From positions 1-11,456 of the forward strand of contig JBFIQI010000077.1 in NCBI GenBank assembly GCA_041609715.1: a DNA stretch of 11,456 bases, written 5' to 3'. The notes under the pieces were generated by a model. It was not told where the DNA came from. It made no database searches and saw nothing but the letters and a program-made list of their open reading frames with translations. Each line of letters opens with the position of its first letter. The stretch's first letter is position 1. Shown here piece by piece: positions 6,460-11,456 of this stretch. The translations under genes were made by a program, and so were the position numbers. Source of the stretch: JABDLF01 sp041609715 (lineage in GTDB: Bacteria > Pseudomonadota > Gammaproteobacteria > Steroidobacterales > JABDLF01).

Positions 6460-6966
6460 ATGAACATGTGCATCAGGTTGCTGCTGATTGGAGCCCTCAT
6501 CAGCCTCACATTTGCCGTTTCAGCGGAAGGTGACTTGGAAGAAGGCCCCTTGTTTGTGAAAGTTTTTGCGGGCCTTTCACCCACATCCTGGGGCAGCTTT
6601 CGCCGGGCCGTAACCAAAAATCTTAAAAGCAAGGCAGCAATTCCGGACAGCAGTGAGATTCCCTGTGACGTTGGACGATGGTATGCGCTGGGAGTAATCG
6701 CCAGTCAACCTGGCCGGCAAATGCTCTTTTTTGAAACCACCGCCATTTTTCGTGATCTCGACAATTACGATACTCCGCGACGCTCGCATCGGGAGCACAC
6801 CCTCAATAAAAAGGAATATGGCACGCGACGTTTCTCATTTAAAATCCGCGAAGGCTCAGTGGATCATGACACGACGATCGTGGTGCACATAGGCAAAAAA
6901 GTCTACTTGCGCCATAAGTTCCAGATTCGTGGATGTAGCGATAATGAGGAAAGAGCAGCAACCTGA
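6460..6966 (+). CDS. Small secreted protein of unknown function
   Basis: A 168-residue product that I do not recognise. Residues 1-22 form a clear Sec signal peptide (CIRLLLIGALISLTFAVSA, cleavage after VSA). The mature part is mixed and strand-rich, with FVKVFAGL, RWYALGVIASQ, QMLFFETTAIFRDL, TRRFSFKIR, TTIVVHIGKKVYLRHKFQIRGC; this suggests a compact beta-sandwich. The mature protein has two cysteines, C69 and C159, which could form a disulfide in the periplasm. C4 lies inside the signal and there is no lipobox. A TAAAAT box at 6448-6453 ends only six bases before the ATG and no Shine-Dalgarno is obvious. The gene sits 48 bases after the propeller gene and 18 before the GNAT gene. A role beside the propeller is possible but unsupported. 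Confidence 0.7.
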   Translation: MNMCIRLLLIGALISLTFAVSAEGDLEEGPLFVKVFAGLSPTSWGSFRRAVTKNLKSKAAIPDSSEIPCDVGRWYALGVIASQPGRQMLFFETTAIFRDLDNYDTPRRSHREHTLNKKEYGTRRFSFKIREGSVDHDTTIVVHIGKKVYLRHKFQIRGCSDNEERAAT

Positions 6967-6984
6967 TCCCGCCGCCTGCTTGCC

Positions 6985-7494
6985 ATGATTCTTGAAACCG
7001 ACAGGCTGTGTCTGCGCAATGTCGCCATCAGCGATGCTGAATTCATCCGTGATCTGGTTAACGATCCCGACTGGCTGGATCATATCGGAGACCGCGGCGT
7101 GCGGACGCCGGAAGACGCACGTGAATTCATCAAGCACGGGCCAATGACCAGCTATCGGATGCATGGCCATGGCTTGTGGCTGACTGAACTGAAGAATGAC
7201 CATACGCCGATCGGGCTCTGTGGCTTGTTAAAACGTGAACACCTGGACACCCCGGACCTCGGCTATGCCCTGCTGCCCGCATACCGCAAGCAGGGATATG
7301 CCCTGGAGGCCTGCCGCGCCGCGCTCGGATACGCAACAGACACGCTTGGCTTGTCACGTGTGCTTGCAATTGTGTCCCCTGACAACCGACGCTCCGTGCG
7401 CTTGCTTCAGCGGCTCGGGTTTTCTTTCGAGCACTCGTTGAAGTTAGGCGCCGATGAAAAAATGGCCCAGCTATATAATAAGACGCTTGCCTGA
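6985..7494 (+). CDS. GNAT family N-acetyltransferase (RimJ/RimL type)
   Basis: Transfers an acetyl group from acetyl-CoA to an amine, in the cytoplasm. The 169-residue product opens with ILETDRLCLRNVAISDAEFI, the standard start of RimJ/RimL-like members (acetyltransf_3 group). Motif A is DLGYALLPAYRKQGYALEA (91-109), with the R101-x-x-G104-x-A106 pyrophosphate loop. SPDNRRSVRLLQRLGF near 130-145 is motif B, with the conserved Asn-x-x-Ser and the terminal GF. Length is normal and the protein looks intact. The target is unknown: RimJ/RimL relatives include ribosomal-protein, antibiotic and small-molecule acetylators, and nothing here separates them. It starts 18 bases after the secreted-protein gene and is probably cotranscribed with it. 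Confidence 0.92.
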   Translation: MILETDRLCLRNVAISDAEFIRDLVNDPDWLDHIGDRGVRTPEDAREFIKHGPMTSYRMHGHGLWLTELKNDHTPIGLCGLLKREHLDTPDLGYALLPAYRKQGYALEACRAALGYATDTLGLSRVLAIVSPDNRRSVRLLQRLGFSFEHSLKLGADEKMAQLYNKTLA

Positions 7495-7543
7495 AATATT
7501 TTCACGGATCGAATTTCAGCCCTTGGCAGGCATTCGCAACATC

Positions 7544-7548
7544 AGGAG
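7544..7548 (+). promoter_or_regulatory. Shine-Dalgarno (AGGAG) of the small RHH-like gene
   Basis: AGGAG lies six bases before ATG 7555, the clearest ribosome site in this part of the window. It is the main support that the short gene is translated. Confidence 0.6.
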
Positions 7549-7554
7549 ACCTCG

Positions 7555-7791
7555 ATGACAGCCAGGCGATTTCCGCTACCCAAACGATTCAACGCGGCCA
7601 TGTCCGACAAGGCCTATGCGGTGCTCCGTGAGCTCAATGCCAGGTATGGCTATGGAAACAACTATCTGCTTACAGTGCTGCTGGAAAACCTCGATTCGAT
7701 CGCCCGGAAAGGGGCGATCGATAAGGTCTTTTCCGAATTTGAGAGCCAGTTCGGCGCCCCCGCGCCCGGTTCCATGAAACGCAAGAAATAG
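7555..7791 (+). CDS. Small protein, possible ribbon-helix-helix DNA-binding protein
   Basis: A 78-residue basic protein with a strong Shine-Dalgarno (AGGAG). Residues 11-50 fit the ribbon-helix-helix layout: a short strand (RFNAAMS), a first helix (DKAYAVLRELNARYG), a glycine/asparagine turn (YGNN) and a second helix (YLLTVLLENLDSIARK). The pattern resembles CopG/Arc-type proteins, where the strand contacts DNA. The tail is acidic and then basic (FSEFESQF...MKRKK). I could not assign a named family. The SGNH hydrolase gene starts seven bases after the stop, so the two are likely a pair. It could autoregulate this operon, but no operator repeat is obvious in the 60 bases upstream. No toxin gene is adjacent, so an antitoxin role is not supported. 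Confidence 0.7.
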   Translation: MTARRFPLPKRFNAAMSDKAYAVLRELNARYGYGNNYLLTVLLENLDSIARKGAIDKVFSEFESQFGAPAPGSMKRKK

Positions 7792-7798
7792 CCCTGCC

Positions 7799-8509
7799 AT
7801 GGTCTACTGGCTAACCACGGCCGCACTGTCACCGCTCCTCCTTGCACAGGGCCTGGTGGCGAGATCGAAGACCCCGCTGTTACCCGAGCCCCCGGGTGAA
7901 CGGGTTGGCTCCCGGGGTGCTGGCCGCAGCATACGCGTACTGATAACCGGGGATTCCGCCGCAGCTGGCGTGGGCGCGCCCCACCAGGAGCAGGCACTAC
8001 TCGGGCAGCTCGTCACGAGGCTTGCGCCATCATGCCGTGTCGCCTGGCGCCTGGTCGCCAAAACCGGCGCCACCACGTCATCGACCTGTGCCAGTCTTGC
8101 TGCATTGAACCAGGAACATTTTGATGTGGCAGTTACCTCTCTGGGTGTTAATGACGTAACAGGCGGAGCGACCGTCAGTCGCTGGCGGTCCGAGCAGGCA
8201 CGTCTTCGCGCGCTGCTCAGGGATCGATTCAAAACCAGGCTGATTGTTGTATCGGGTCTCCCCCCCGGGCCCCTGTTTCCGGCGCTTCCCCAACCCCTGC
8301 GCTGGCATCTCGGCAAAAGGGCCAGGCAACTGAATCGCTCGCTGCAAGCGGATGTTCAGCAAGAAGCCGACTGTGCATTCGTTTCCTTAGATGTCGACGG
8401 GGATCCCGCCATGATGGCCAGCGACGGCTTTCATCCGGGCCCGCCGATCTATGCACTGTGGGCAAACCAGGTGAGCGCTGAGATTAATGAGAATTTCGGG
8501 CTAGAATAG
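7799..8509 (+). CDS. SGNH/GDSL-type hydrolase
   Basis: A predicted esterase or lipase-like hydrolase of 236 residues. The catalytic blocks are in the correct order: block I VLITGDS53AAAGVG with the nucleophile Ser53, block III SLGVN118D with the oxyanion Asn, and block V SD209GFH212PGPPIYALWA with the Asp-His pair. Residues 1-21 are hydrophobic (YWLTTAALSPLLLAQGLVA) with few N-terminal charges, so they may be a membrane anchor or a signal peptide; there is no clear cleavage site. The start lies seven bases after the preceding stop, consistent with translational coupling; no good Shine-Dalgarno is seen. Related short SGNH proteins act on acyl esters or on acetyl groups of glycans. The substrate here is unknown. 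Confidence 0.9.
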   Translation: MVYWLTTAALSPLLLAQGLVARSKTPLLPEPPGERVGSRGAGRSIRVLITGDSAAAGVGAPHQEQALLGQLVTRLAPSCRVAWRLVAKTGATTSSTCASLAALNQEHFDVAVTSLGVNDVTGGATVSRWRSEQARLRALLRDRFKTRLIVVSGLPPGPLFPALPQPLRWHLGKRARQLNRSLQADVQQEADCAFVSLDVDGDPAMMASDGFHPGPPIYALWANQVSAEINENFGLE

Positions 8510-8598
8510 GAGTGCAGGATCTGCCGGCGGCGGACGGCGGCCTGATTCCCGAAAACGGGCACCGCGCCCGCGGATGCTCATATTTTTCTGGAAAATGT

Positions 8599-8997
8599 AT
8601 GAAAGCCGATACCGAGACCACATTCAAAATAACATCCTGGGACGAAAAGCCGACCCGGGAATTCGAAGATGGCAGCAAGCTGACTGTTGCTCATGTCACC
8701 CAACAGTACGAGGGGCAACTGGCAGGCGCGGGGGCAGCAGACTACATCATGTGCCACACAAGCACTGAGGCCGCTGTATTCGTGGGCTTCGAGCTGATTG
8801 AAGGCACCTTCGATGGCAAGGATGGTAGCTTCATTATCCATCACGATGGAGTGTACGAGGGCGGAGTGGCCAGAAGCCGCTGGTCTGTCGTTGCGAATTC
8901 TGGGCGAAATGAACTGACCGGCATCCACGGCTCAGGCTCTTTTAAAGCCGCCCACGGCGGTGAGGCAGCGGTAACTTTGAAGCTCTCCTTCAGCTGA
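8599..8997 (+). CDS. DUF3224 family protein
   Basis: A cytoplasmic protein of 132 residues with the DUF3224 pattern over its whole length. FKITSWDEKPTREFEDGSKLTVAHVTQQYEGQLAGAGAADYIMCHT comes first, then VGFELIEGTFDGKDGSFIIHHDGVYEGGVARSRWSVVANSGRNELTGIHGSGSF and a closing AAHGGEAAVTLKLSF. Members form a small beta-barrel similar to allene-oxide-cyclase-like folds; their function is not established. ATG 8599 gives the family-typical N terminus, whereas the in-frame region upstream is Arg/Gly-rich and has no homolog-like features. The start context is weak (TGGAAA). The gene follows the hydrolase after 89 bases. Confidence 0.9.
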   Translation: MKADTETTFKITSWDEKPTREFEDGSKLTVAHVTQQYEGQLAGAGAADYIMCHTSTEAAVFVGFELIEGTFDGKDGSFIIHHDGVYEGGVARSRWSVVANSGRNELTGIHGSGSFKAAHGGEAAVTLKLSFS

Positions 8998-9051
8998 TGC
9001 GCGAGCCTCTGGTCCGCGGGTGCCTGCCAGGTTCCGCACACCGTGGGTGAC

Positions 9052-9669
9052 ATGAAGGCCAGGCGGCACTGGGAATCAGTTTACGGCCGGAAACAGCCGC
9101 AACAGGTCAGTTGGTACCAGGGGGAGCCCAGCGTCTCCCTGGAGTTGATTCAAAGAACCGGCGTCAGGCGCGATGCTTCCATTATTGATGTGGGCGGTGG
9201 CGCCTCCGTGCTCGTGGACTGTTTGATTGAACGGGGCTTCGAAGATCTGACCGTGCTGGATGTCTCAGGCACAGCGCTTGCATGCGCCCGCAAACGGCTC
9301 GGGCGCAGGGCCGAGGCAGTCAGCTGGATCGAAACCGATGTCACAGAATACGACCCGCCCCGTACATTCATGCTGTGGCACGACCGGGCCGTTTTTCATT
9401 TCCTTACCGAACCGGAAGATCGACGAAGATATGTCAGCGCCCTGAAGCGCGGCCTTGCGCCGAATGGCCATCTCATCATGGCAACCTTTGCCATCGGCGG
9501 GCCTGAGCGCTGCAGTGGCCTCGAGATCGTGCAGTACGATTCGAAAAAGCTCCTCGACGAACTTGGCACCGGCTTTCGATTGGTTGAAGAGCGCATGGAG
9601 GACCACGTCACCCCAGCCGGTGCTCACCAGAAGTTTGCCTGGTTCTGCCTCACAAGAGCATCGGGTTGA
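9052..9669 (+). CDS. Class I SAM-dependent methyltransferase
   Basis: Transfers a methyl group from S-adenosylmethionine. The 205-residue product has motif I IIDVGGGAS (44-52), the acidic end of strand 2 at VLD70VSG, then a motif II-like SWIETDVTEYD and the post-motif LWHDRAVFHFLTEPEDRRRYVSALKRGLAPNGHLIMATFA. The last part matches a common small-methyltransferase subgroup that begins HWxxVYxxK.xxxVSWYQ, as seen here at residues 6-22. Some subgroup members have been annotated as thiol or thiopurine methyltransferase-like, but the substrate here is not known. ATG 9052 fits the subgroup's N terminus; GTG 9043 is in frame and would add three residues. Neither start has a strong Shine-Dalgarno. 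Confidence 0.92.
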   Translation: MKARRHWESVYGRKQPQQVSWYQGEPSVSLELIQRTGVRRDASIIDVGGGASVLVDCLIERGFEDLTVLDVSGTALACARKRLGRRAEAVSWIETDVTEYDPPRTFMLWHDRAVFHFLTEPEDRRRYVSALKRGLAPNGHLIMATFAIGGPERCSGLEIVQYDSKKLLDELGTGFRLVEERMEDHVTPAGAHQKFAWFCLTRASG

Positions 9670-9741
9670 GATTAGGATTTGGCTGGGGCATCTTAGCCGA
9701 GGCCAGCTTCTTTGCTCTCGCGCTTAGGCGACAGGAACATA

Positions 9742-10125
9742 ATGATGGTTTATCTGGTAGCACTTTTCGGGCTGATGATGATCGGGCTCAGCGCTTACGG
9801 GCTGGCAAGTCCGCCCGCCTTGTTCAACATGGTCCGGCGTGCCGCGGATGGTCCGTTCATGCTGATCGCCGTCGGAGTTCGTGTGCTCATGGCGCTCATC
9901 CTGTGGTTTGCTGCGCCCCAATCACGGCATCCTGCAGTATTTCAGGTCATTGCGATTATCGCGCTCCTGGCCGCGTTCGCTATCCTGCTCGTCGGCAAAC
10001 CAAGAATAATGCAGATGATTGAATGGTGGGCCGCCATGCCTGTCGGCTTTCAGCGTGCCTGGATCACGCTTGGGTTCCTTTTTGGTGGCTACCTGGTGTG
10101 GGCGGTATTGCCGGCAATCGCTTGA
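9742..10125 (+). CDS. Small four-helix membrane protein of unknown function
   Basis: A 127-residue inner-membrane protein with four hydrophobic segments, near residues 3-24, 46-63, 73-92 and 105-126. AGGA at 9733-9736 supports ATG 9742 (spacing five) or ATG 9745 (spacing eight); the latter drops one Met. The pattern RVLMALILWFAAPQSRHPAVFQVIAIIALLAAFAILLVG, followed by a conserved-looking WW and Pro before the last helix, lines up with the frameshifted protein at 221-618 (RLIAGAALLMFAPSMAFPDLFLAFGWVIVVTTIGLLVIP). I infer a shared fold and distant paralogy. It is the last gene before the terminator at 10160-10190. Function unknown. Confidence 0.8.
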   Translation: MMVYLVALFGLMMIGLSAYGLASPPALFNMVRRAADGPFMLIAVGVRVLMALILWFAAPQSRHPAVFQVIAIIALLAAFAILLVGKPRIMQMIEWWAAMPVGFQRAWITLGFLFGGYLVWAVLPAIA

Positions 10126-10159
10126 TCGGCCGGCGTCAGAATAATATGCACATTTCTTC

Positions 10160-10190
10160 GCGTGCTGAGCGGCGAATCGGCACGCTTTTT
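10160..10190 (+). terminator. Rho-independent terminator
   Basis: GCGTGC (10160-10165) pairs with GCACGC (10180-10185). The stem extends inward by a T-G wobble, G-C and A-T to about nine pairs around an eight-base loop, and TTTTT (10186-10190) follows at once. It lies 34 bases after the membrane protein stop and would end the long plus-strand run. Confidence 0.85.
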
Positions 10191-10218
10191 GCCAGCGATG
10201 ACAATGTGACTTCGTACG

Positions 10219-10247
10219 TTGGCGGGACCGGCCCACTGTGGTAAATA
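10219..10247 (+). promoter_or_regulatory. Candidate extended -10 promoter
   Basis: TTGGCG (10219-10224) and TAAATA (10242-10247) are 17 bases apart, with TGG (a TGn extension) directly before the -10. The -10 itself is poor (three of six). It sits after the terminator and before the small ORF at 10310, so it could drive it. Confidence 0.25.
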
Positions 10248-10309
10248 GTACTGGTGGCCAGCAATTGCAGAATCGTCTTTGGTAACAGCGGCCTGTTGAC
10301 GGGCCGGCT

Positions 10310-10513
10310 ATGACCACGCTCAGGCAAAAAGTTGAGGAGCTTTTGCCTAACTGGGAGCGCTGGTATCCCAGCCTGTTTCATGCTGCGGAGGACCTTGGCC
10401 TGATCCGTGCGCGCGTCTGCTCTCCCTCATCGCTCATGCTCTCTAACCGTCATGCATCGGTTAACAGTGAGGCGTTGAATGCTTTCCGGGAGAAATGGGG
10501 CGGCAACGGCTGA
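10310..10513 (+). CDS. Small ORF, hypothetical protein of doubtful coding status
   Basis: A 67-residue product with no family I recognise. It is amphipathic at the start (TLRQKVEELLPNWERWYPSLFHAAEDLGLIRAR) and polar after that, with no signal peptide or transmembrane helix. The first half is protein-like in composition and the frame is open to TGA 10513. Against it: there is no Shine-Dalgarno before ATG 10310, and the codons at 10322-10348 form a near-perfect inverted repeat. It may be a real small gene, a remnant of a larger one, or chance. It follows the terminator, so it would need its own promoter. Confidence 0.35.
   Translation: MTTLRQKVEELLPNWERWYPSLFHAAEDLGLIRARVCSPSSLMLSNRHASVNSEALNAFREKWGGNG
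10322..10348. repeat. Inverted repeat inside the small ORF
   Basis: AGGCAAAAAG (10322-10331) pairs with CTTTTGCCT (10340-10348) around TTGAGGAG, nine pairs with one bulged A. The A/T run is inside the stem rather than after it, so it does not look like a normal terminator. Confidence 0.45.
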
Positions 10514-10535
10514 AGCCACTCAGTCCGGCTTTATA

Positions 10536-10576
10536 CTCCGCGCCAGGCAACTGCGCCTGCCAAACGACACCCGGCG
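10536..10576. repeat. Nested hairpin in the gap before the VOC gene
   Basis: CTCCGC near 10536 can pair with GCGGAG near 10571, enclosing CAGGC/GCCTG. A TATACT box (10532-10537) overlaps the start of the stem but has no -35. No gene is seen from 10514 to 10690 on either strand. Confidence 0.3.
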
Positions 10577-10660
10577 GAGCCGTCCTCCCTGCAACCTTTG
10601 TTCAGTTGCCCTTAAATCGTTCACAAGCAGTCATCCGACGTCACCGCGGTAACTTTTTCT

Positions 10661-10688
10661 GAACTACCGCTTTCGGCCAGAAGCGGTC
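10661..10688. repeat. Short palindromic repeat, copy 1
   Basis: Contains ACCGCTT (10666-10672) and AAGCGGT (10681-10687), a perfect seven-pair hairpin around an eight-base loop. It ends two bases before the stop codon of the minus-strand VOC gene. Aligned without gaps to 11110-11137, 21 of 28 bases match, including GAAC, CCGC and the 10-mer GGCCAGAAGC. No T-run follows on either strand. Confidence 0.55.
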
Positions 10689-10690
10689 GC

Positions 10691-11074
10691 TTACTCTTGC
10701 GCGTTATGGCAGACGAACTCTAGATTGTGCCCGTCTCTGTCTCGTATAAAGGCAGCGTAGTAGTTTTCGTGGTATTCGGATCGTAACCCTGGTGAACCAT
10801 TGTCGATACCTCCAGCGTTCAGAGCGGTCTCGTAGAGTTCGTCAACATCGCGACGTGTGACTACACGAAATGCTATGTGAATTGGTTGAATTGGAAGTTC
10901 CTGTCGAACGAGCGCCAGAACAGCATAGTTCTTATCGCCGAAACCCACTGCAACTTCACCAAAGTCTCGATTTACAGGTAGCCCATTTGGCGGCAGAAGT
11001 AGCTCGTAAAATTTCCTGCTCTGAGCTACGTCGCTAACGCATAAATTCAGATGATCAAGTTGCATCACAGCCAT
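10691..11074 (-). CDS. VOC (glyoxalase/bleomycin-resistance fold) family protein
   Basis: A 127-residue single-unit VOC protein, distinct from the one at 3616. Module one is MQLDH8LNLCVSDVAQSRKFYELLL, with the metal-type His in strand 1. Module two runs from IHIAFRVVTRRDVDELYETALNAGG to YYAAFIRDRDGHNLEFVCH, where DGHNLE supplies the usual C-terminal Glu. The putative ligands His8, His in HIAF and Glu in HNLEF are all present, so a divalent metal site is plausible, unlike the other VOC protein here. The start is ATG 11074 with a weak GAAG upstream; ATG 11065 (starting MQLDHL) is an alternative. The gene is visibly AT-richer than its neighbours, uses more A/T-ending codons, is on the opposite strand, and is bracketed by two repeat copies beside an IS end, all of which suggest acquisition. 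Substrate unknown. Confidence 0.9.
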   Translation of the reverse strand: MAVMQLDHLNLCVSDVAQSRKFYELLLPPNGLPVNRDFGEVAVGFGDKNYAVLALVRQELPIQPIHIAFRVVTRRDVDELYETALNAGGIDNGSPGLRSEYHENYYAAFIRDRDGHNLEFVCHNAQE

Positions 11075-11109
11075 AAGGTGTCACTTCAAGAATAAAGGCT
11101 CACAAAAAC

Positions 11110-11137
11110 GAACGTCCGCAACGGGCCAGAAGCTGTC
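11110..11137. repeat. Short repeat, copy 2 (degenerate)
   Basis: Ungapped match to 10661-10688 at 21 of 28 bases, 449 bases away, same orientation. The core GGCCAGAAGC is identical, but the arms no longer pair well. It lies upstream of the VOC gene's start and 33 bases before the inferred IS end. Confidence 0.45.
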
Positions 11138-11186
11138 ATTCTAGCTTGAATCGAGTTAACAGTCGCTTTCTGGTCTGGCCCTTGAT

Positions 11187-11215
11187 TTTCGGACCACCTA
11201 ATTAAGCGCGATAAT
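11187..11215 (+). promoter_or_regulatory. Candidate transposase promoter
   Basis: GATAAT (11210-11215) matches the -10 consensus at five of six positions. The hexamer 17 bases upstream, TTTCGG (11187-11192), is a weak -35. It lies between the inferred IS end and orfA, where an IS3 element normally has its promoter. Confidence 0.35.
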
Positions 11216-11222
11216 GCGTTTT

Positions 11223-11227
11223 GGAGG
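11223..11227 (+). promoter_or_regulatory. Shine-Dalgarno (GGAGG) of orfA
   Basis: GGAGG ends six bases before ATG 11234. This fixes the transposase start and shows that translation would begin upstream of the premature stop. Confidence 0.65.
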
Positions 11228-11233
11228 TGGGAC

Positions 11234-11456
11234 ATGGCAAGACGAAGACGATTTAGTGCCGAGTTTAAGCGCCAGGCACTGAGATGAGCCGCCGAGCCGG
11301 GAATGACCGATGCGCTGTTGTGCGAAGAGCTTGGTGTGAGCACACGACAACTAAGGCGCTGGAAGGACGCGGTCAAGGAACACGGTGAGCAGGATGCGTT
11401 CCCGGGTCATGGCAAGGCCCGCGATAACGAAGTGGCGAAGCTCCGACGGGAGCTCA
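11234..11456 (+). pseudogene. IS3-family transposase OrfA with a premature stop (partial)
   Basis: OrfA binds the IS ends through a helix-turn-helix and acts together with OrfB, which is normally made by frameshifting. The translation MARRRRFSAEFKRQALR is followed by an in-frame TGA (11285-11287), then the same frame continues AAEPGMTDALLCEELGVSTRQLRRWKDAVKEHG and DAFPGHGKARDNEVAKLRREL to the window edge. The split parts together match the family layout: a basic KFxxEFKxxAxRL start, the LGVSxxxLRRW recognition helix, the FPGHGK linker and the start of the leucine-zipper LRREN block. The TGA replaces a position that is usually Leu. Nothing else is broken within the window. The stop would remove almost the whole protein unless it is read through or translation restarts at ATG 11303. 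Confidence 0.85.

Larger units (their letters stand above)
11171..11456 (+). mobile_element. IS3-family insertion sequence, left end (cut by window edge)
   Basis: The element is identified by its orfA at 11234. The left end is placed at TGGTCTGGCCCTTGATTTTC (11171), which resembles TGG-initial IS3-family terminal repeats. TGGTC also pairs with GACCA 16 bases on. The right end, orfB and the target duplication lie outside the window, so the boundary cannot be confirmed. The gap 11075-11170 before it holds only the second short repeat. Confidence 0.7.

Noticed and set aside
7555..7791. Antitoxin of a toxin-antitoxin pair
   Set aside because: The RHH-like pattern is suggestive, but the neighbour is an SGNH hydrolase of 236 residues, not a toxin-sized gene of a known family.
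8866..8880. Third copy of the GGCCAGAAGC repeat
   Set aside because: It lies inside the DUF3224 coding region, where it encodes conserved residues, and the flanks do not align with the two intergenic copies.
3616..10125. Integron cassette array (many small single-gene units such as VOC, GNAT, methyltransferase)
   Set aside because: No attC sites were found between genes. GTTAGGC at 7443 is inside the GNAT gene and GCCTAAC near 10345 has no matching partner; gene overlaps also argue against cassettes.
11086..11376. Minus-strand open frame at the right end
   Set aside because: It runs antisense through the IS end and orfA; the sense strand gives a recognisable transposase.
1..11456. CRISPR array, tRNA or rRNA genes, prophage or defence genes
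   Set aside because: No regularly spaced repeats, no cloverleaf or rRNA sequence recognised, and no phage or nuclease families seen on either strand.

Overview
The window reads as chromosomal DNA of a GC-rich environmental proteobacterium. The protein families and small overlapping same-strand genes fit a free-living gammaproteobacterium best. That is an inference from gene content; there is no rRNA or other phylogenetic marker here.

Layout. At the left edge a CNNM/DUF21 transporter gene leaves the window on the minus strand. From about 221 to 10513 every supported gene is on the plus strand: (1) a small membrane protein broken by a one-base frameshift (221-618); (2) a gap of about 330 bases holding a candidate structured RNA (697-898); (3) a beta-carbonic anhydrase and an NAD(P)-binding SDR-like protein with a 4-base start/stop overlap; (4) a family 2 glycosyltransferase; (5) a VOC-fold protein; (6) a tightly packed trio of RDD membrane protein, DCC thiol-disulfide protein and secreted seven-bladed FG-GAP propeller; (7) a small secreted protein of unknown function, a GNAT acetyltransferase, a ribbon-helix-helix-like small protein, an SGNH hydrolase, a DUF3224 protein, a class I methyltransferase and a second small membrane protein. 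A good Rho-independent terminator (10160-10190) closes this run. A doubtful small ORF follows.

The right end (about 10600 onward) differs. It is visibly AT-richer, carries a minus-strand VOC gene bracketed by two copies of a short repeat, and runs into the left end of an IS3-family insertion sequence. The orfA of that element has an in-frame stop after 17 codons. This looks like acquired DNA next to a stable chromosomal segment.

How the genes fit together. Most products are single-domain accessory or housekeeping enzymes without an obvious shared pathway. The strongest functional grouping is RDD-DCC-propeller (4024-6411), where overlapping reading frames imply coordinated expression of a membrane protein, a CxxC redox protein and a secreted beta-propeller. 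I do not see a defence system, CRISPR array, integron array, prophage or biosynthetic cluster. The items most worth following up are the candidate RNA, the RDD-DCC-propeller unit, the frameshifted gene with its distant paralog at the other end of the run, and the repeat-flanked gene beside the IS.
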